Assembly (NCBI GenBank): GCA_017515465.1
Contig: JAFWFV010000001.1
Span: 1 to 64,000, forward strand
Direction of reading: 5' to 3'
From: Clostridiales bacterium
Lineage (GTDB): Bacteria > Bacillota > Clostridia > Saccharofermentanales > Saccharofermentanaceae
Length of the DNA stretch: 64,000 nucleotides
Shown: positions 36,216 through 44,537 of the stretch, in pieces
How the letters are laid out: each line of letters starts with the position of its first letter
How positions within the stretch are numbered: position 1 is the stretch's first letter
Notes under the pieces: generated by a model
The model's database searches: none
Told to the model about the DNA's origin: nothing
The model's input: only the letters and a program-made list of their open reading frames with translations
Position numbers and translations under genes: made by a program

Positions 36216-36263
36216 ATTAAATATTATAATTTATGCCATAAATTCTCTTACGAGGTATCACAT

Positions 36264-38189
36264 ATGAGAGACGGTTATATCAGAGTCGGTGCGGCTACTC
36301 CCAAGGTAAAGGTTGCAGATTGCGCATATAATGCGGACAGGATAGTTGAGATGTCGCTCAAGGCGTCCAAGAACAACATATCAGTCCTTGTTTATCCGGA
36401 ACTGTCGATAACAGGATATACTTGCCAGGACATGTTCCTCCACAAGACTCTGATAGACAGTGCATTTGATGCTCTCATGAACATTGCGGACAGCACCTCT
36501 GAACTGGACATGGCCATCGTTGTAGGCCTGCCCATCCTTAAGAACAACAAGCTCTACGATTGTGCGGCAGTTCTGTGCAGGGGCGAGATCATGGGATTTG
36601 TCCCCAAGAGCGTTATTCCCGGATATGGTGAGTTCTATGAGACCCGTTATTTCACGGCTTACGAAGAAATGGATGAGCTCTATTCCTTTGAGGAGATCCC
36701 TTTTGGCAAGCTCATTTTCGAGCATGAGGATCATCCTGAAGTCTCATTTGCCGTTGAGATATGTGAGGAACTGTGGGTTCCCGATAACATCTCCGTTGAT
36801 TACTGCATGGCAGGAGCTTCCCTGATACTTAATCCTTCTGCATCAGATGAGATAATCGGCAAGGCTTCCTACCGTGAGAGGCTTGTATCCATGGCATCTG
36901 CAAAGCAGCTTTGCGGTTATGTATACTGCGACTGCGGATTTGGTGAGTCATCAACTGATCTGGTATTTGCCGGTCACGATATAATCTGTGAGAACGGCAA
37001 GATCCTCGAAAAGCGCAGGGGATACGACGATGGCCTCATCTGGGCTGATATCGATCTGGACAGGATCGGTCATGAGAGACAGAAGATGAATACCTTCTAT
37101 TCAGAGACAGAGGGCAGCTTCCCGGTTGTTAGCATCAATTTCAATATCCCTGATATCGATGTTCCGGTAAGGCCCGTTTCACGCATGCCTTTTGTGCCTG
37201 AATCCACCGACGAGCTGGATACCAGGTGTGAGGATATCATCAATATGCAGGCAGCAGGCCTTGCCACCAGGCTTTCAGCCATCAATTGCAAGACTGCAGT
37301 CGTAGGCCTGTCCGGCGGACTTGATTCCACGCTGGCACTCATCGTTACTGTCCATGCCTTTGACCAGCTTGGACTGGGCAGGGAGAATATCCAGGCAGTT
37401 ACGATGCCCTGTTTCGGAACCACATCCAGGACAAAGAACAATTCCATCGAACTTGCCAAGTCTTATGGTGTACCTATTAAGGAGATCAGCATTGCGGGTA
37501 GTGTTTTGCAGCACTTTGAAGACATCGGTCAGTCAGAGGATGTTCACGACGTAACATATGAGAATTCCCAGGCCAGGGAGAGGACACAGGTCCTGATGGA
37601 TCTGGCAAATCAGAATGGCGGCATCGTTATCGGAACGGGAGACCTGTCTGAACTGGCACTTGGCTGGGCCACATATAACGGCGATCACATGTCCATGTAT
37701 GGCGTTAACGGCTCCATCCCCAAGACGCTTGTCCGTCATCTGGTCGAGTATGAGGCAAAGAGGGTCAGAGAGTCTGATCCCGAATTGTCCGCTGTTCTCA
37801 TGGATATTTTCAATACTCCAGTATCACCTGAGCTACTTCCTCCTGATGAGTCCGGCAATATCGCTCAGAAGACAGAGGATCTGGTAGGTCCTTACGAATT
37901 GCACGATTTCTTCCTGTACTATTTTGTCAGATACGGATTTGCACCTTCCAAGATCTTCCGTCTGGCAAGGAATGCATTTGCAGGAACATATGACGATGAT
38001 ACCGTCTACAAGTGGCTTAAGACCTTTATCAGGAGGTTCTTTACACAGCAGTTCAAGAGGTCATGTCTGCCTGATGGTCCCAAGGTAGGTACTGTTGCAT
38101 TGTCTCCCAGAGGAGATCTCAGGATGTCCTCGGATACCAGCTTCAAGGCCTGGATGGATGATCTGGAATCTGTAAAACTGAACGGATGA
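36264..38189 (+). CDS. nadE: Glutamine-dependent NAD+ synthetase
   Basis: 641 residues with an N-terminal nitrilase-type glutaminase (VYPELSITGY catalytic Glu, the Lys region, and VEICEELW with catalytic Cys) and a C-terminal synthetase with the ATP-pyrophosphatase P-loop VVGLSGGLDSTLAL and GTGDLSELALGW. It amidates deamido-NAD+ using glutamine. The start at 36264 has GAGG 9-10 nt upstream; a longer frame from 36186 would run through the preceding terminator and is rejected. Confidence 0.96.
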   Translation: MRDGYIRVGAATPKVKVADCAYNADRIVEMSLKASKNNISVLVYPELSITGYTCQDMFLHKTLIDSAFDALMNIADSTSELDMAIVVGLPILKNNKLYDCAAVLCRGEIMGFVPKSVIPGYGEFYETRYFTAYEEMDELYSFEEIPFGKLIFEHEDHPEVSFAVEICEELWVPDNISVDYCMAGASLILNPSASDEIIGKASYRERLVSMASAKQLCGYVYCDCGFGESSTDLVFAGHDIICENGKILEKRRGYDDGLIWADIDLDRIGHERQKMNTFYSETEGSFPVVSINFNIPDIDVPVRPVSRMPFVPESTDELDTRCEDIINMQAAGLATRLSAINCKTAVVGLSGGLDSTLALIVTVHAFDQLGLGRENIQAVTMPCFGTTSRTKNNSIELAKSYGVPIKEISIAGSVLQHFEDIGQSEDVHDVTYENSQARERTQVLMDLANQNGGIVIGTGDLSELALGWATYNGDHMSMYGVNGSIPKTLVRHLVEYEAKRVRESDPELSAVLMDIFNTPVSPELLPPDESGNIAQKTEDLVGPYELHDFFLYYFVRYGFAPSKIFRLARNAFAGTYDDDTVYKWLKTFIRRFFTQQFKRSCLPDGPKVGTVALSPRGDLRMSSDTSFKAWMDDLESVKLNG

Positions 38190-38193
38190 CATA

Positions 38194-38955
38194 ATGTACA
38201 GCATTCTGTTCTATGCATCTTGCTTTTTGTTAATTGCTGTTGACGCACTATGTATAGTCCTGGGTTTATTGATCTCAGGGAAACATAAGTCATGTTCCGG
38301 TCAGTTGGGCCTGATCTTTATCATTAAGGGTGTGCTGTCTTTAATCAGCGATTCTTATCCGCTCATAACCAGTCTGTCTCCTTCATTTGCAAGCAAGACA
38401 GCTGTCATGTTTAAACTGTCAGTGTTATTCCTTACAATCGCGTCACTGGTGCTTATAGTCATGTTGTTAAAGACCAGATACGGATCTGTTCATCCGGGAT
38501 TATATGTAGTCGTGATCATGCTGACAGTATCAGGCTATGTAGCTTCCATCTTTGTGAAGATATGCATGGAAATGTATATGAAGCATATGGATGCCTGGTA
38601 TTACAGGTTTGCGGTAAGTCTCGGATTTGACGGGGACAGATACTATATCTTCGTTTCGCTTGTCACATCGATCGTATCTGCTGTCTTTTCGATCATCATG
38701 TGGATCATCGTGACCAGGGCATTTTACGTTAGAAGGGACATGGAAAAGATGTTTCCGTCTATGTGGGTATTTGTCATGTCACATATCTGGATCATCCTGG
38801 CCAACTTGTTTATATCTAACATAACACTCATCAAACCTGGATTCCCTGATCTGTTATGTATTATCCTGCAACTGGTCATAGATCTGGTAATGCCTGGCTT
38901 TGCTTTGAGATTCCTGATGGATCTTAACAGAAAGAAGTCTGAGACTGTTTGGTAA
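38194..38955 (+). CDS. Six-segment membrane protein, unknown function
   Basis: 253 residues, not recognised. Hydrophobic segments at about 3-25, 38-58, 70-92, 100-122, 150-175 and 195-215, with a last one near 225-245. Charged residues are few and sit in loops. It begins 4 bp after nadE, so the two are probably cotranscribed. No conserved motif or function can be proposed. Confidence 0.7.
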   Translation: MYSILFYASCFLLIAVDALCIVLGLLISGKHKSCSGQLGLIFIIKGVLSLISDSYPLITSLSPSFASKTAVMFKLSVLFLTIASLVLIVMLLKTRYGSVHPGLYVVVIMLTVSGYVASIFVKICMEMYMKHMDAWYYRFAVSLGFDGDRYYIFVSLVTSIVSAVFSIIMWIIVTRAFYVRRDMEKMFPSMWVFVMSHIWIILANLFISNITLIKPGFPDLLCIILQLVIDLVMPGFALRFLMDLNRKKSETVW

Positions 38956-38960
38956 ATCAT

Positions 38961-38988
38961 TTGTCTTTTTTATTCTTTGTTATATAAT
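38961..38988 (+). promoter_or_regulatory. pnp promoter
   Basis: TTGTCT (38961-38966) and TATAAT (38983-38988) are 16 bp apart. The expected transcription start, about 38995, lies just before the structured leader that begins at 39000. Confidence 0.65.
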
Positions 38989-38999
38989 TAATAAGTCTA

Positions 39000-39099
39000 T
39001 GCCAAACGGGGAGTAGTTAGTAGATTGATATCCCGAACGATCCATATGTCGGAGTATGAATCTAGTGACTACCTCCTTGGCAAATAATAATTCAAGGAG
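39000..39099 (+). promoter_or_regulatory. Structured pnp leader with mutually exclusive closing stem and anti-Shine-Dalgarno
   Basis: TGCCAA (39000-39005) pairs with TTGGCA (39077-39082), closing a long hairpin with GTAGT (39013-39017) on ACTAC (39068-39072) and TAGATT (39021-39026) on AATCTA (39059-39064). CTCCTTG (39073-39079), half of which is in the closing stem, is an exact complement of the pnp ribosome binding region CAAGGAG (39093-39099). Either the leader closes and the site is free, or the site is masked. GGGGAGTAG at 39008-39016 equals the hallmark loop of yybP-ykoY manganese riboswitches, but the other conserved parts of that motif are not seen. Confidence 0.62.
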
Positions 39100-39107
39100 A
39101 TTTTGAA

Positions 39108-41339
39108 ATGGAAAAGATTTTCAAGACCGAGATCGCCGGCAGACCCCTGGTAGTCGAGACCGGTAAGATCGCTCAGTTTGCAAACGGATCCGTTCTCATC
39201 AGATATGGTGAGACAGTAGTTTTGTCAACTGTAACAGCTTCAGCTCAGCCTAAGGAGGGTATCGATTTCTTCCCTCTGTCAGTTGATTACGAGGAAAAGC
39301 TCTACGCAGTAGGCAAGATACCCGGCGGCTTCCTCAAGAGAGAAGGCAGACCCGGTGAGAAGGCTATCCTCACATCACGTGTTATCGACAGACCTATCAG
39401 GCCTTTGTTCCCTAAGGACCTCAGAAACGACGTAGTAGTTTCCAACACAGTTATGGCAGTAGATCCCGATTGCCTTCCTGAGATCACTGCAATGGTAGGT
39501 ACATCCATTGCTATCGCCATCTCAGACATCCCGTGGAAGGGACCTGTAGGCGGTGTTGTCCTGGGCCTCATCGATGGCAAGACCATCATCAATCCTACTC
39601 TTGAGCAGCGTGAAGTATCCCAGATGTACGTAACTCTGGCAGGTACTGAGAAGAAGATCTGCATGGTAGAGGCAGGTGCTAACGAAGTTCCCGATGACGT
39701 AATGCTCAATGCTATCGCTGAGGGCCATGAGGTTATCAAGGAGATCGTTAAGTTCATCAACTCCATCGTTGCCGAGATCGGAAAGCCCAAGTTCGAATAT
39801 GAGTCTGCAGACGTTCCTGAGGACGTATTCGCATCAGTCAAGGAATTCGGCTGGGACAAGATGAGAGCTGCAGTTCTCTCTGATGACAAGAGCGTCAGGG
39901 ATGCAAACGTAGCTGCTCTTCAGGAAGAGATCGCTGCAATGCTCGAGGAGAAGGAAGAGGGTCTCTCATCCTGGGCTCCCGATGCAGTTTATAAGCTCGA
40001 GAAGAAGGTTGTAAGAGACTATCTCTTCAGAGAGCATGTCAGAGTTGACGGACGTGCACTCGATCAGATCAGACCTCTTTCATGTGATGTAGGAGTTCTT
40101 CCCAGAGTTCACGGTTCCTCATTCTTCCAGAGAGGACAGACTCAGGTAATGAACATCTGTACACTCGCTCCTCTTGCAGAGGCACAGAAGCTCGAAGGTC
40201 TCGATGAGCAGACAACAAAGAGATATATCCATCACTATAACTTCCCCGGTTATTCCGTAGGTGAGGCAAAGGCATCCAGGAGCCCCGGACGCCGTGAGAT
40301 CGGTCACGGAGCTCTTGCAGAGAGATCTCTCATTCCTGTTCTTCCTTCAGAGGATGAGTTCCCTTATGCCATCAGAACAGTATCTGAGATCACCATGAGT
40401 AATGGTTCCACATCTCAGGGCTCCGTTTGTGCATCCACTCTGTCACTGATGGATGCAGGTGTTCCGATCAAGAGACCTGTTGCAGGTATCTCTTCCGGTC
40501 TTATCGTTAACGAAGAGAACGAAGATGACTTCCTCGTATTCATGGATATCCAGGGCATCGAGGACTTCTTCGGTGATATGGACTTTAAGGTTGCAGGTAC
40601 AACAGAAGGTATCACATCCATCCAGGTTGATATCAAGGTAGAGGGTCTGTCTCTCGACATCATCAAGGCAGCTTTCGAGATGACACACAAGGGCCGTCTC
40701 AAGATCATCAACGAGATCATCCTGCCCCGTATCCCTGCACCCCGTGCAGAGCTCAACAAGTACGCTCCCAGGATCATCTCAATGCAGATCCCTGTTGACA
40801 AGATCCGTGAGGTCATCGGTTCCGGCGGAAAGGTCATCAACAAGATCATTGCCGATACAGGCGCTGACATCAACATCAACGATGACGGCAAGCTCTATAT
40901 CTCCACACCTGATCTCGAGGCTGCTGACAAGGCACAGAAGATCATCAACGGCATCATCTCCGATCCTGAGGTAGGTGCTGAGTTCGACGGCGTTGTTACA
41001 CGTCTCATGGATTTCGGTGCATTCGTAGAGTTCCTGCCCGGCAAGGAAGGACTTGTTCACATCAGCAAGCTCGCATGGAACAGGGTAGACAAGGTAGAGG
41101 ATGTCGTTCACGAGGGTGACCAGGTAAAGGTCAAGCTCATCGAGATCGATTCCCAGGGCCGTCTGAACCTGTCCATCCGCGATACTCAGCCTAAGCCCGA
41201 GGGTTATGTTGAGGAAGAGCCCCGCAAGAGAGAGGGCCGTCCCAACCGTGAGAGAAGAGGCGGCTTCAAGCCTAACCGTTTCGACAACAACGAAGGCGGT
41301 GACGAGGGCGACCGCAAGGGCAGAAGAAGAGAATTCTGA
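39108..41339 (+). CDS. pnp: Polyribonucleotide nucleotidyltransferase (PNPase)
   Basis: 743 residues; 3'-5' phosphorolytic RNase of the degradosome. Two RNase PH domains (the second with the FFQRGQTQVMN and GSTSQGSVCASTLS regions) are followed by KH (IREVIGSGGKVINKII) and S1 (GAEFDGVVTRLMDFGAFVEF) RNA-binding domains and an Arg/Gly-rich tail (RRGGFKPNRF). CAAGGAG lies 8 nt before the ATG. rpsO, normally just upstream in Bacillota, is absent; instead there is a structured leader. Autoregulation through the leader is an inference. Confidence 0.97.
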   Translation: MEKIFKTEIAGRPLVVETGKIAQFANGSVLIRYGETVVLSTVTASAQPKEGIDFFPLSVDYEEKLYAVGKIPGGFLKREGRPGEKAILTSRVIDRPIRPLFPKDLRNDVVVSNTVMAVDPDCLPEITAMVGTSIAIAISDIPWKGPVGGVVLGLIDGKTIINPTLEQREVSQMYVTLAGTEKKICMVEAGANEVPDDVMLNAIAEGHEVIKEIVKFINSIVAEIGKPKFEYESADVPEDVFASVKEFGWDKMRAAVLSDDKSVRDANVAALQEEIAAMLEEKEEGLSSWAPDAVYKLEKKVVRDYLFREHVRVDGRALDQIRPLSCDVGVLPRVHGSSFFQRGQTQVMNICTLAPLAEAQKLEGLDEQTTKRYIHHYNFPGYSVGEAKASRSPGRREIGHGALAERSLIPVLPSEDEFPYAIRTVSEITMSNGSTSQGSVCASTLSLMDAGVPIKRPVAGISSGLIVNEENEDDFLVFMDIQGIEDFFGDMDFKVAGTTEGITSIQVDIKVEGLSLDIIKAAFEMTHKGRLKIINEIILPRIPAPRAELNKYAPRIISMQIPVDKIREVIGSGGKVINKIIADTGADININDDGKLYISTPDLEAADKAQKIINGIISDPEVGAEFDGVVTRLMDFGAFVEFLPGKEGLVHISKLAWNRVDKVEDVVHEGDQVKVKLIEIDSQGRLNLSIRDTQPKPEGYVEEEPRKREGRPNRERRGGFKPNRFDNNEGGDEGDRKGRRREF

Positions 41340-41367
41340 TGTCCCTTGATCATCAATGATCACTAAT

Positions 41368-41399
41368 ATGCCGGAGCAATCTCATGCTCCGGCATTTTT
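41368..41399 (+). terminator. Rho-independent terminator after pnp
   Basis: ATGCCGGAGC (41368-41377) and GCTCCGGCAT (41386-41395) form a perfect 10-bp stem followed by a T run. Confidence 0.93.
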
Positions 41400-41451
41400 A
41401 ATAATAAATCAGTTGCAGATTTTTGAACTTTGTTATAAAATACCTCGGTAT

Positions 41452-41538
41452 GCGGATGTGGTGGAATTGGCAGACGCGCTAGCTTCAGGTGCTAGTGATC
41501 GCAAGATCGTGCGGGTTCAAGTCCCGCCATCCGCACCA
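41452..41538 (+). tRNA. tRNA-Leu, anticodon CAG
   Basis: The acceptor arm GCGGATG pairs with CATCCGC and the CCA end is encoded. The anticodon arm is CTAGC-TTCAGGT-GCTAG, giving anticodon CAG. A long variable arm and the T loop GGTTCAAGTCC are present, as expected for a class II leucine tRNA. TGTTATAAA (41431-41439) upstream is a plausible extended -10 box. Confidence 0.97.
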
Positions 41539-41548
41539 GATAACAGAG

Positions 41549-41588
41549 ATCCCTTACCGGATAATAGATCACCGGTAAGGGATTTTTC
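41549..41588 (+). terminator. Rho-independent terminator after tRNA-Leu
   Basis: ATCCCTTACCGG (41549-41560) pairs perfectly with CCGGTAAGGGAT (41572-41583), followed by TTTTTC. Confidence 0.95.
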
Positions 41589-41615
41589 TTGTTTAGGATA
41601 TGATCTGTATTATTT

Positions 41616-41663
41616 GGTAGAGTTTTAGACAATGTAAAAATCTACACTACCTAAAACACTACC
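41616..41663. repeat. 13-bp imperfect inverted repeat, attachment-site-like
   Basis: GGTAGAGTTTTAG (41616-41628) is matched by CTAAAACACTACC (41651-41663) as an inverted copy in 12 of 13 positions, around a 22-bp A+T-rich centre. ACACTACCTA also recurs directly at about 41644 and 41657. It lies between the tRNA-Leu terminator and the 62-bp repeat. An old integration scar is possible, but the tRNA 3' end is not duplicated here. Confidence 0.4.
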
Positions 41664-41684
41664 TATTTAGAATATTAGTCACCA

Positions 41685-41836
41685 AGGACGGAGCCTGAAA
41701 AAAGGAAACTGTTTAGCGGCGATCTTTGACGAGACGCATCGCGTCGAGGACGGAGCCTGAAGAAAGGAAACTGTTTAGCGGCGATCTTTGACGAGGTGCA
41801 ACGCACCGAGGACGGAGCCGCTATATAGTTTCCTTA
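41685..41836. repeat. 62-bp tandem repeat with covarying hairpin, ending in an inverted part-copy
   Basis: AGGACGGAGCC occurs at 41685, 41747 and 41809, exactly 62 bp apart; two full units and the start of a third are present. Within the units a short hairpin is GACGC-ATC-GCGTC in copy 1 and GGTGC-AAC-GCACC in copy 2: two base pairs differ and both changes are compensated. GGAAACTGTTTAGCGGC inside each unit has an inverted counterpart at 41817-41833 (15 of 17 matched), which also forms the last codons of the diguanylate cyclase gene on the - strand. Confidence 0.8.
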
Positions 41837-43182
41837 CTATATATGCAACTCCCGTTCCTGCCATTGCGTTTTACATAATACAATGCTGCATCAGCTTTGC
41901 TGAACAGTTTCTCGCCATCTGTTTCATTTTCGTCGTATGCAATACCGACGCTCAGAGTAACGGCAGGGATATTGCCTATGGGCCTGCTCAGTTCATCATT
42001 GATCTGAGCGATCTTATTCTCTATCAATTCATCTGGATTATCGGGGATATTGACCATGAATACGACAAATTCGTCTCCTCCGATCCTGCATATGTAGTCA
42101 TTGGAACGGAAACTCTTTTTGAGGACGTTTGCGATCCTCTTTAATACTTCGTCTCCTGTTTCGTGGCCGTAAGTATCGTTGATCTCCTTGAATTTGTCAG
42201 CATCGATGATCATAAGGGCAGTAGAACTGATATCCAGATTTGTCTTTATGATCTCATATCCTGATCTGTTGTAGATGCCGGTCAGTTCGTCGTGGGATGC
42301 CTTGAAATTCAGCTGGGATATGCTCTTCTTATATGCATTGAACATGACATTGTAGGTTCCTGCCAGGTATCTGAATTCCTCTGAACCGATGACAGGGATC
42401 CTCTCATCCTTTTTAATGTGTTCAACTGCCTTGAGCAGAGGGTTGATCCCGAGATTGGTGTGGAGCCAGATGTTGACGCATACTGAAACAGCCTGAATGA
42501 GGATGAGGACCATGATGCTGATCAGTGAACGCCTGGAAATGTTGTCCAGGCTCTGCTGAGAATCAAAAGTGCTGTTCTTAAGTGCTCTCAGGCAGTCATT
42601 GAGGTTTCTTCTGATCTCTGATTTTTCGAAATAGTATTTTGTGTCATGGACCATCTCAACTGCCAGGGCAGCCTTTTCCTCATTGCTTAGAATGGCATCC
42701 TCATCTTTGATCACCACATCCTTGAGCTGTTCGGGAATATCAGTATCGCCCAGGCTGTCGAGAACAAGTCTCATTGAATAATATTCGCACTCCATGAGAT
42801 GTTCTGAATGACGCATGCTGTCTTTTAATTCATAAAGGGCCAGGGAGCCCGGCAGGAGCGATTCAGTGTATTCAATGGCATTTTCTCTCCTGCGGCTGCT
42901 GATGACTTCCTCAAAATAGTGGTCCATGTATTTGCGCTCTCCGAGGATCGCAAAGCACTGAACCTGTTCAGTCAGAAAATCGGATGCCTCCATGAGTGAG
43001 GTTGCCTGTTCTTCCAGATGGATATATACTTCAGTTGACTGCTCCAGGGCTCTGAAACTGATAAATGCACGGATCGAAGCAAATATGAGGGCAGCCGTAA
43101 CAATAATGGAGATAATGAGCATCAATCCGGATGCAAACTTCAAAGAAATATCTTTTTCCTTGATCTTTCCAATTCGGCTCAT
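41821..43182 (-). CDS. Membrane-bound diguanylate cyclase (GGDEF)
   Basis: 453 residues. Membrane segment at about 12-35, an extracytoplasmic helical sensor region to about 215, a second membrane segment at about 218-240, a HAMP-like linker, then a GGDEF domain with GGDEF at 368-372 and the inhibitory RxxD site (RSND, 359-362) exactly five residues upstream. It should make cyclic di-GMP and be product-inhibited. The ATG at 43182 has TGGAGG upstream; an ATG eight codons earlier would contain that site. The stop TAG lies within an inverted copy of the adjacent 62-bp repeat. Confidence 0.93.
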   Translation of the reverse strand: MSRIGKIKEKDISLKFASGLMLIISIIVTAALIFASIRAFISFRALEQSTEVYIHLEEQATSLMEASDFLTEQVQCFAILGERKYMDHYFEEVISSRRRENAIEYTESLLPGSLALYELKDSMRHSEHLMECEYYSMRLVLDSLGDTDIPEQLKDVVIKDEDAILSNEEKAALAVEMVHDTKYYFEKSEIRRNLNDCLRALKNSTFDSQQSLDNISRRSLISIMVLILIQAVSVCVNIWLHTNLGINPLLKAVEHIKKDERIPVIGSEEFRYLAGTYNVMFNAYKKSISQLNFKASHDELTGIYNRSGYEIIKTNLDISSTALMIIDADKFKEINDTYGHETGDEVLKRIANVLKKSFRSNDYICRIGGDEFVVFMVNIPDNPDELIENKIAQINDELSRPIGNIPAVTLSVGIAYDENETDGEKLFSKADAALYYVKRNGRNGSCIYSKETI

Positions 43183-43290
43183 TTGAAATACCTCCACATA
43201 TTTCATTGATGATTATAGCAAAAATAATGATTTAATGATGTAAACGGGGATTAATATTATAATTATTTGATAACATGCCGGAGGTGGATC

Positions 43291-44259
43291 ATGAGAGAGA
43301 TACCAGTTACTGATATTAAGCCTTTATACATCGGACAGGTTGAAGATGCAAAGGGAGGTACGGGCATTACCGTTTTTGTCAGCCCTGAAGGTATGCGTGC
43401 AGGGATCGACGTCAGGGGAGGAGGACCTGCTTCCCGCGAGACTGCACTGCTGGAACCTTTGACATCTCCCAAGGATATCCACGCAGTTGTTCTCGCAGGG
43501 GGCAGCGCATTTGGATTAGGTGCCGCCTCCGGAGTAATGAAATGCCTTGAAGAGAGAGGGATAGGCTACGATGTTGGCGTTACCAGGGTTCCGCTGGTCG
43601 TACAGTCAGATCTGTTCGATCTTACGGTTGGAGATCCTCAGGCCAGACCGGATGAGGATATGGGATACCGTGCAGCTTGCCAGGCTCTGGATGATCCTAA
43701 CTACAGGGATGGAAATTACGGTGCAGGATGTGGCGCGACTGTTGGCAAGATAACCGGAATGGAGAGGGCTGTAAAGACAGGTATCGGCAGTTATGCAATA
43801 GAACTCGAAGGTCTCAGGATAGGTGCAGTTGTTGCAGTTAATGCTCTGGGCGATATCTATGACTGCAATACGGGAAAGATCATCGCCGGCCTTTTAAATG
43901 AGGACAGGACAGGCTTTTCATGTTCTCCTGCCGAGATGGAAAGATCTATCAGAAAGATCAAGAACCGTTTCGTAAAAAATACTACTCTGGGAGTGGTTAT
44001 CACCAATGCCGGTTTTGACAAGACTGCGCTATGCAAGATTGCTGGAATGGGCCATGACGGCTATGCCAGATCCATCAGGCCCGTGCATACTTCTTTTGAC
44101 GGGGATACAATATACGCACTTTCCGTAGGAGATGTGGATGCTGACCAGGAAGTTGTGGGTACACTTGCTTCAGAAGTGATAAGCGAGGCGATAATAAGGG
44201 CTGTTTATAGTGCTGAAAGTGCATACGGGATACCCTGTGCAAAAGACATCGCCAAGTGA
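43291..44259 (+). CDS. P1/S58 family self-processing aminopeptidase (DmpA/BapA-like)
   Basis: 322 residues of the Ntn-fold S58 family. Recognised parts are GGTGITVF, AVVLAGGSAFGLGAASGV, NYGAGCGATVGKI and GAVVAVNALGD. The predicted autocleavage site is Asn230-Thr231 in KNTTLGVV, making Thr the nucleophile where DmpA and BapA have Ser. Substrates in the family are N-terminal D-/L-amino acid amides or beta-peptides. GGAGGTGG lies 3 nt before the ATG at 43291, and TATAAT is at 43258-43263; a TTG at 43267 would contain the binding site and is rejected. Confidence 0.86.
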   Translation: MREIPVTDIKPLYIGQVEDAKGGTGITVFVSPEGMRAGIDVRGGGPASRETALLEPLTSPKDIHAVVLAGGSAFGLGAASGVMKCLEERGIGYDVGVTRVPLVVQSDLFDLTVGDPQARPDEDMGYRAACQALDDPNYRDGNYGAGCGATVGKITGMERAVKTGIGSYAIELEGLRIGAVVAVNALGDIYDCNTGKIIAGLLNEDRTGFSCSPAEMERSIRKIKNRFVKNTTLGVVITNAGFDKTALCKIAGMGHDGYARSIRPVHTSFDGDTIYALSVGDVDADQEVVGTLASEVISEAIIRAVYSAESAYGIPCAKDIAK

Positions 44260-44263
44260 TACA

Positions 44264-44292
44264 AAAGCACCTGTTTGCAGGTGCTTTTTTCT
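44264..44292 (+). terminator. Rho-independent terminator after the S58 peptidase
   Basis: AAAGCACCTG (44264-44273) pairs with CAGGTGCTTT (44278-44287) around TTTG, followed by further T residues. Confidence 0.93.
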
Positions 44293-44379
44293 TTTAAACT
44301 TATTGAAATCTCCGTGACACATTAATCCGGACACCTAATAGTAGAATTAGATTAACAACAGAGAAGGTGGTTCGGAAAA

Positions 44380-44529
44380 ATGGATGAAAAACAGTTAACA
44401 AATCTTACAACAGAGACACAGCAGACCAGAGCCACCGTTACCAGACTCGGAAGCATGTCTTTTGAAGATGAGAACGAACTCGAACTGATCGATTTTCTCA
44501 CACTGCTCGATGAACGTGAGTACAGGTGA
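44380..44529 (+). CDS. Small acidic protein, 49 residues, unknown function
   Basis: An ATG with GAAGGTGG about 9 nt upstream opens a 49-residue frame too short for usual gene calling: MDEKQLTNLTTETQ at the start, and an acidic second half (FEDENELELIDFLTLLDERE) that is likely helical. No membrane segment or cysteine. Its TGA overlaps the region of the next start, and the ribosome binding site of the next gene lies on its last codons, so the two are probably coupled. Function unknown; a partner or inhibitor of the zinc-ribbon protein is one possibility. Confidence 0.55.
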   Translation: MDEKQLTNLTTETQQTRATVTRLGSMSFEDENELELIDFLTLLDEREYR

Positions 44530-44537
44530 TCCTGACG

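Noticed and set aside
36186..36263. N-terminal extension of nadE
   Set aside because: The extension would be coded by a rho-independent terminator and the promoter region; the ATG at 36264 has a ribosome binding site and the family N-terminus.
39000..39082. yybP-ykoY manganese riboswitch
   Set aside because: Only the 9-nt GGGGAGTAG loop matches; the remaining conserved loops and junction of that riboswitch were not found, and pnp is not a usual target. Kept as an unnamed structured leader.
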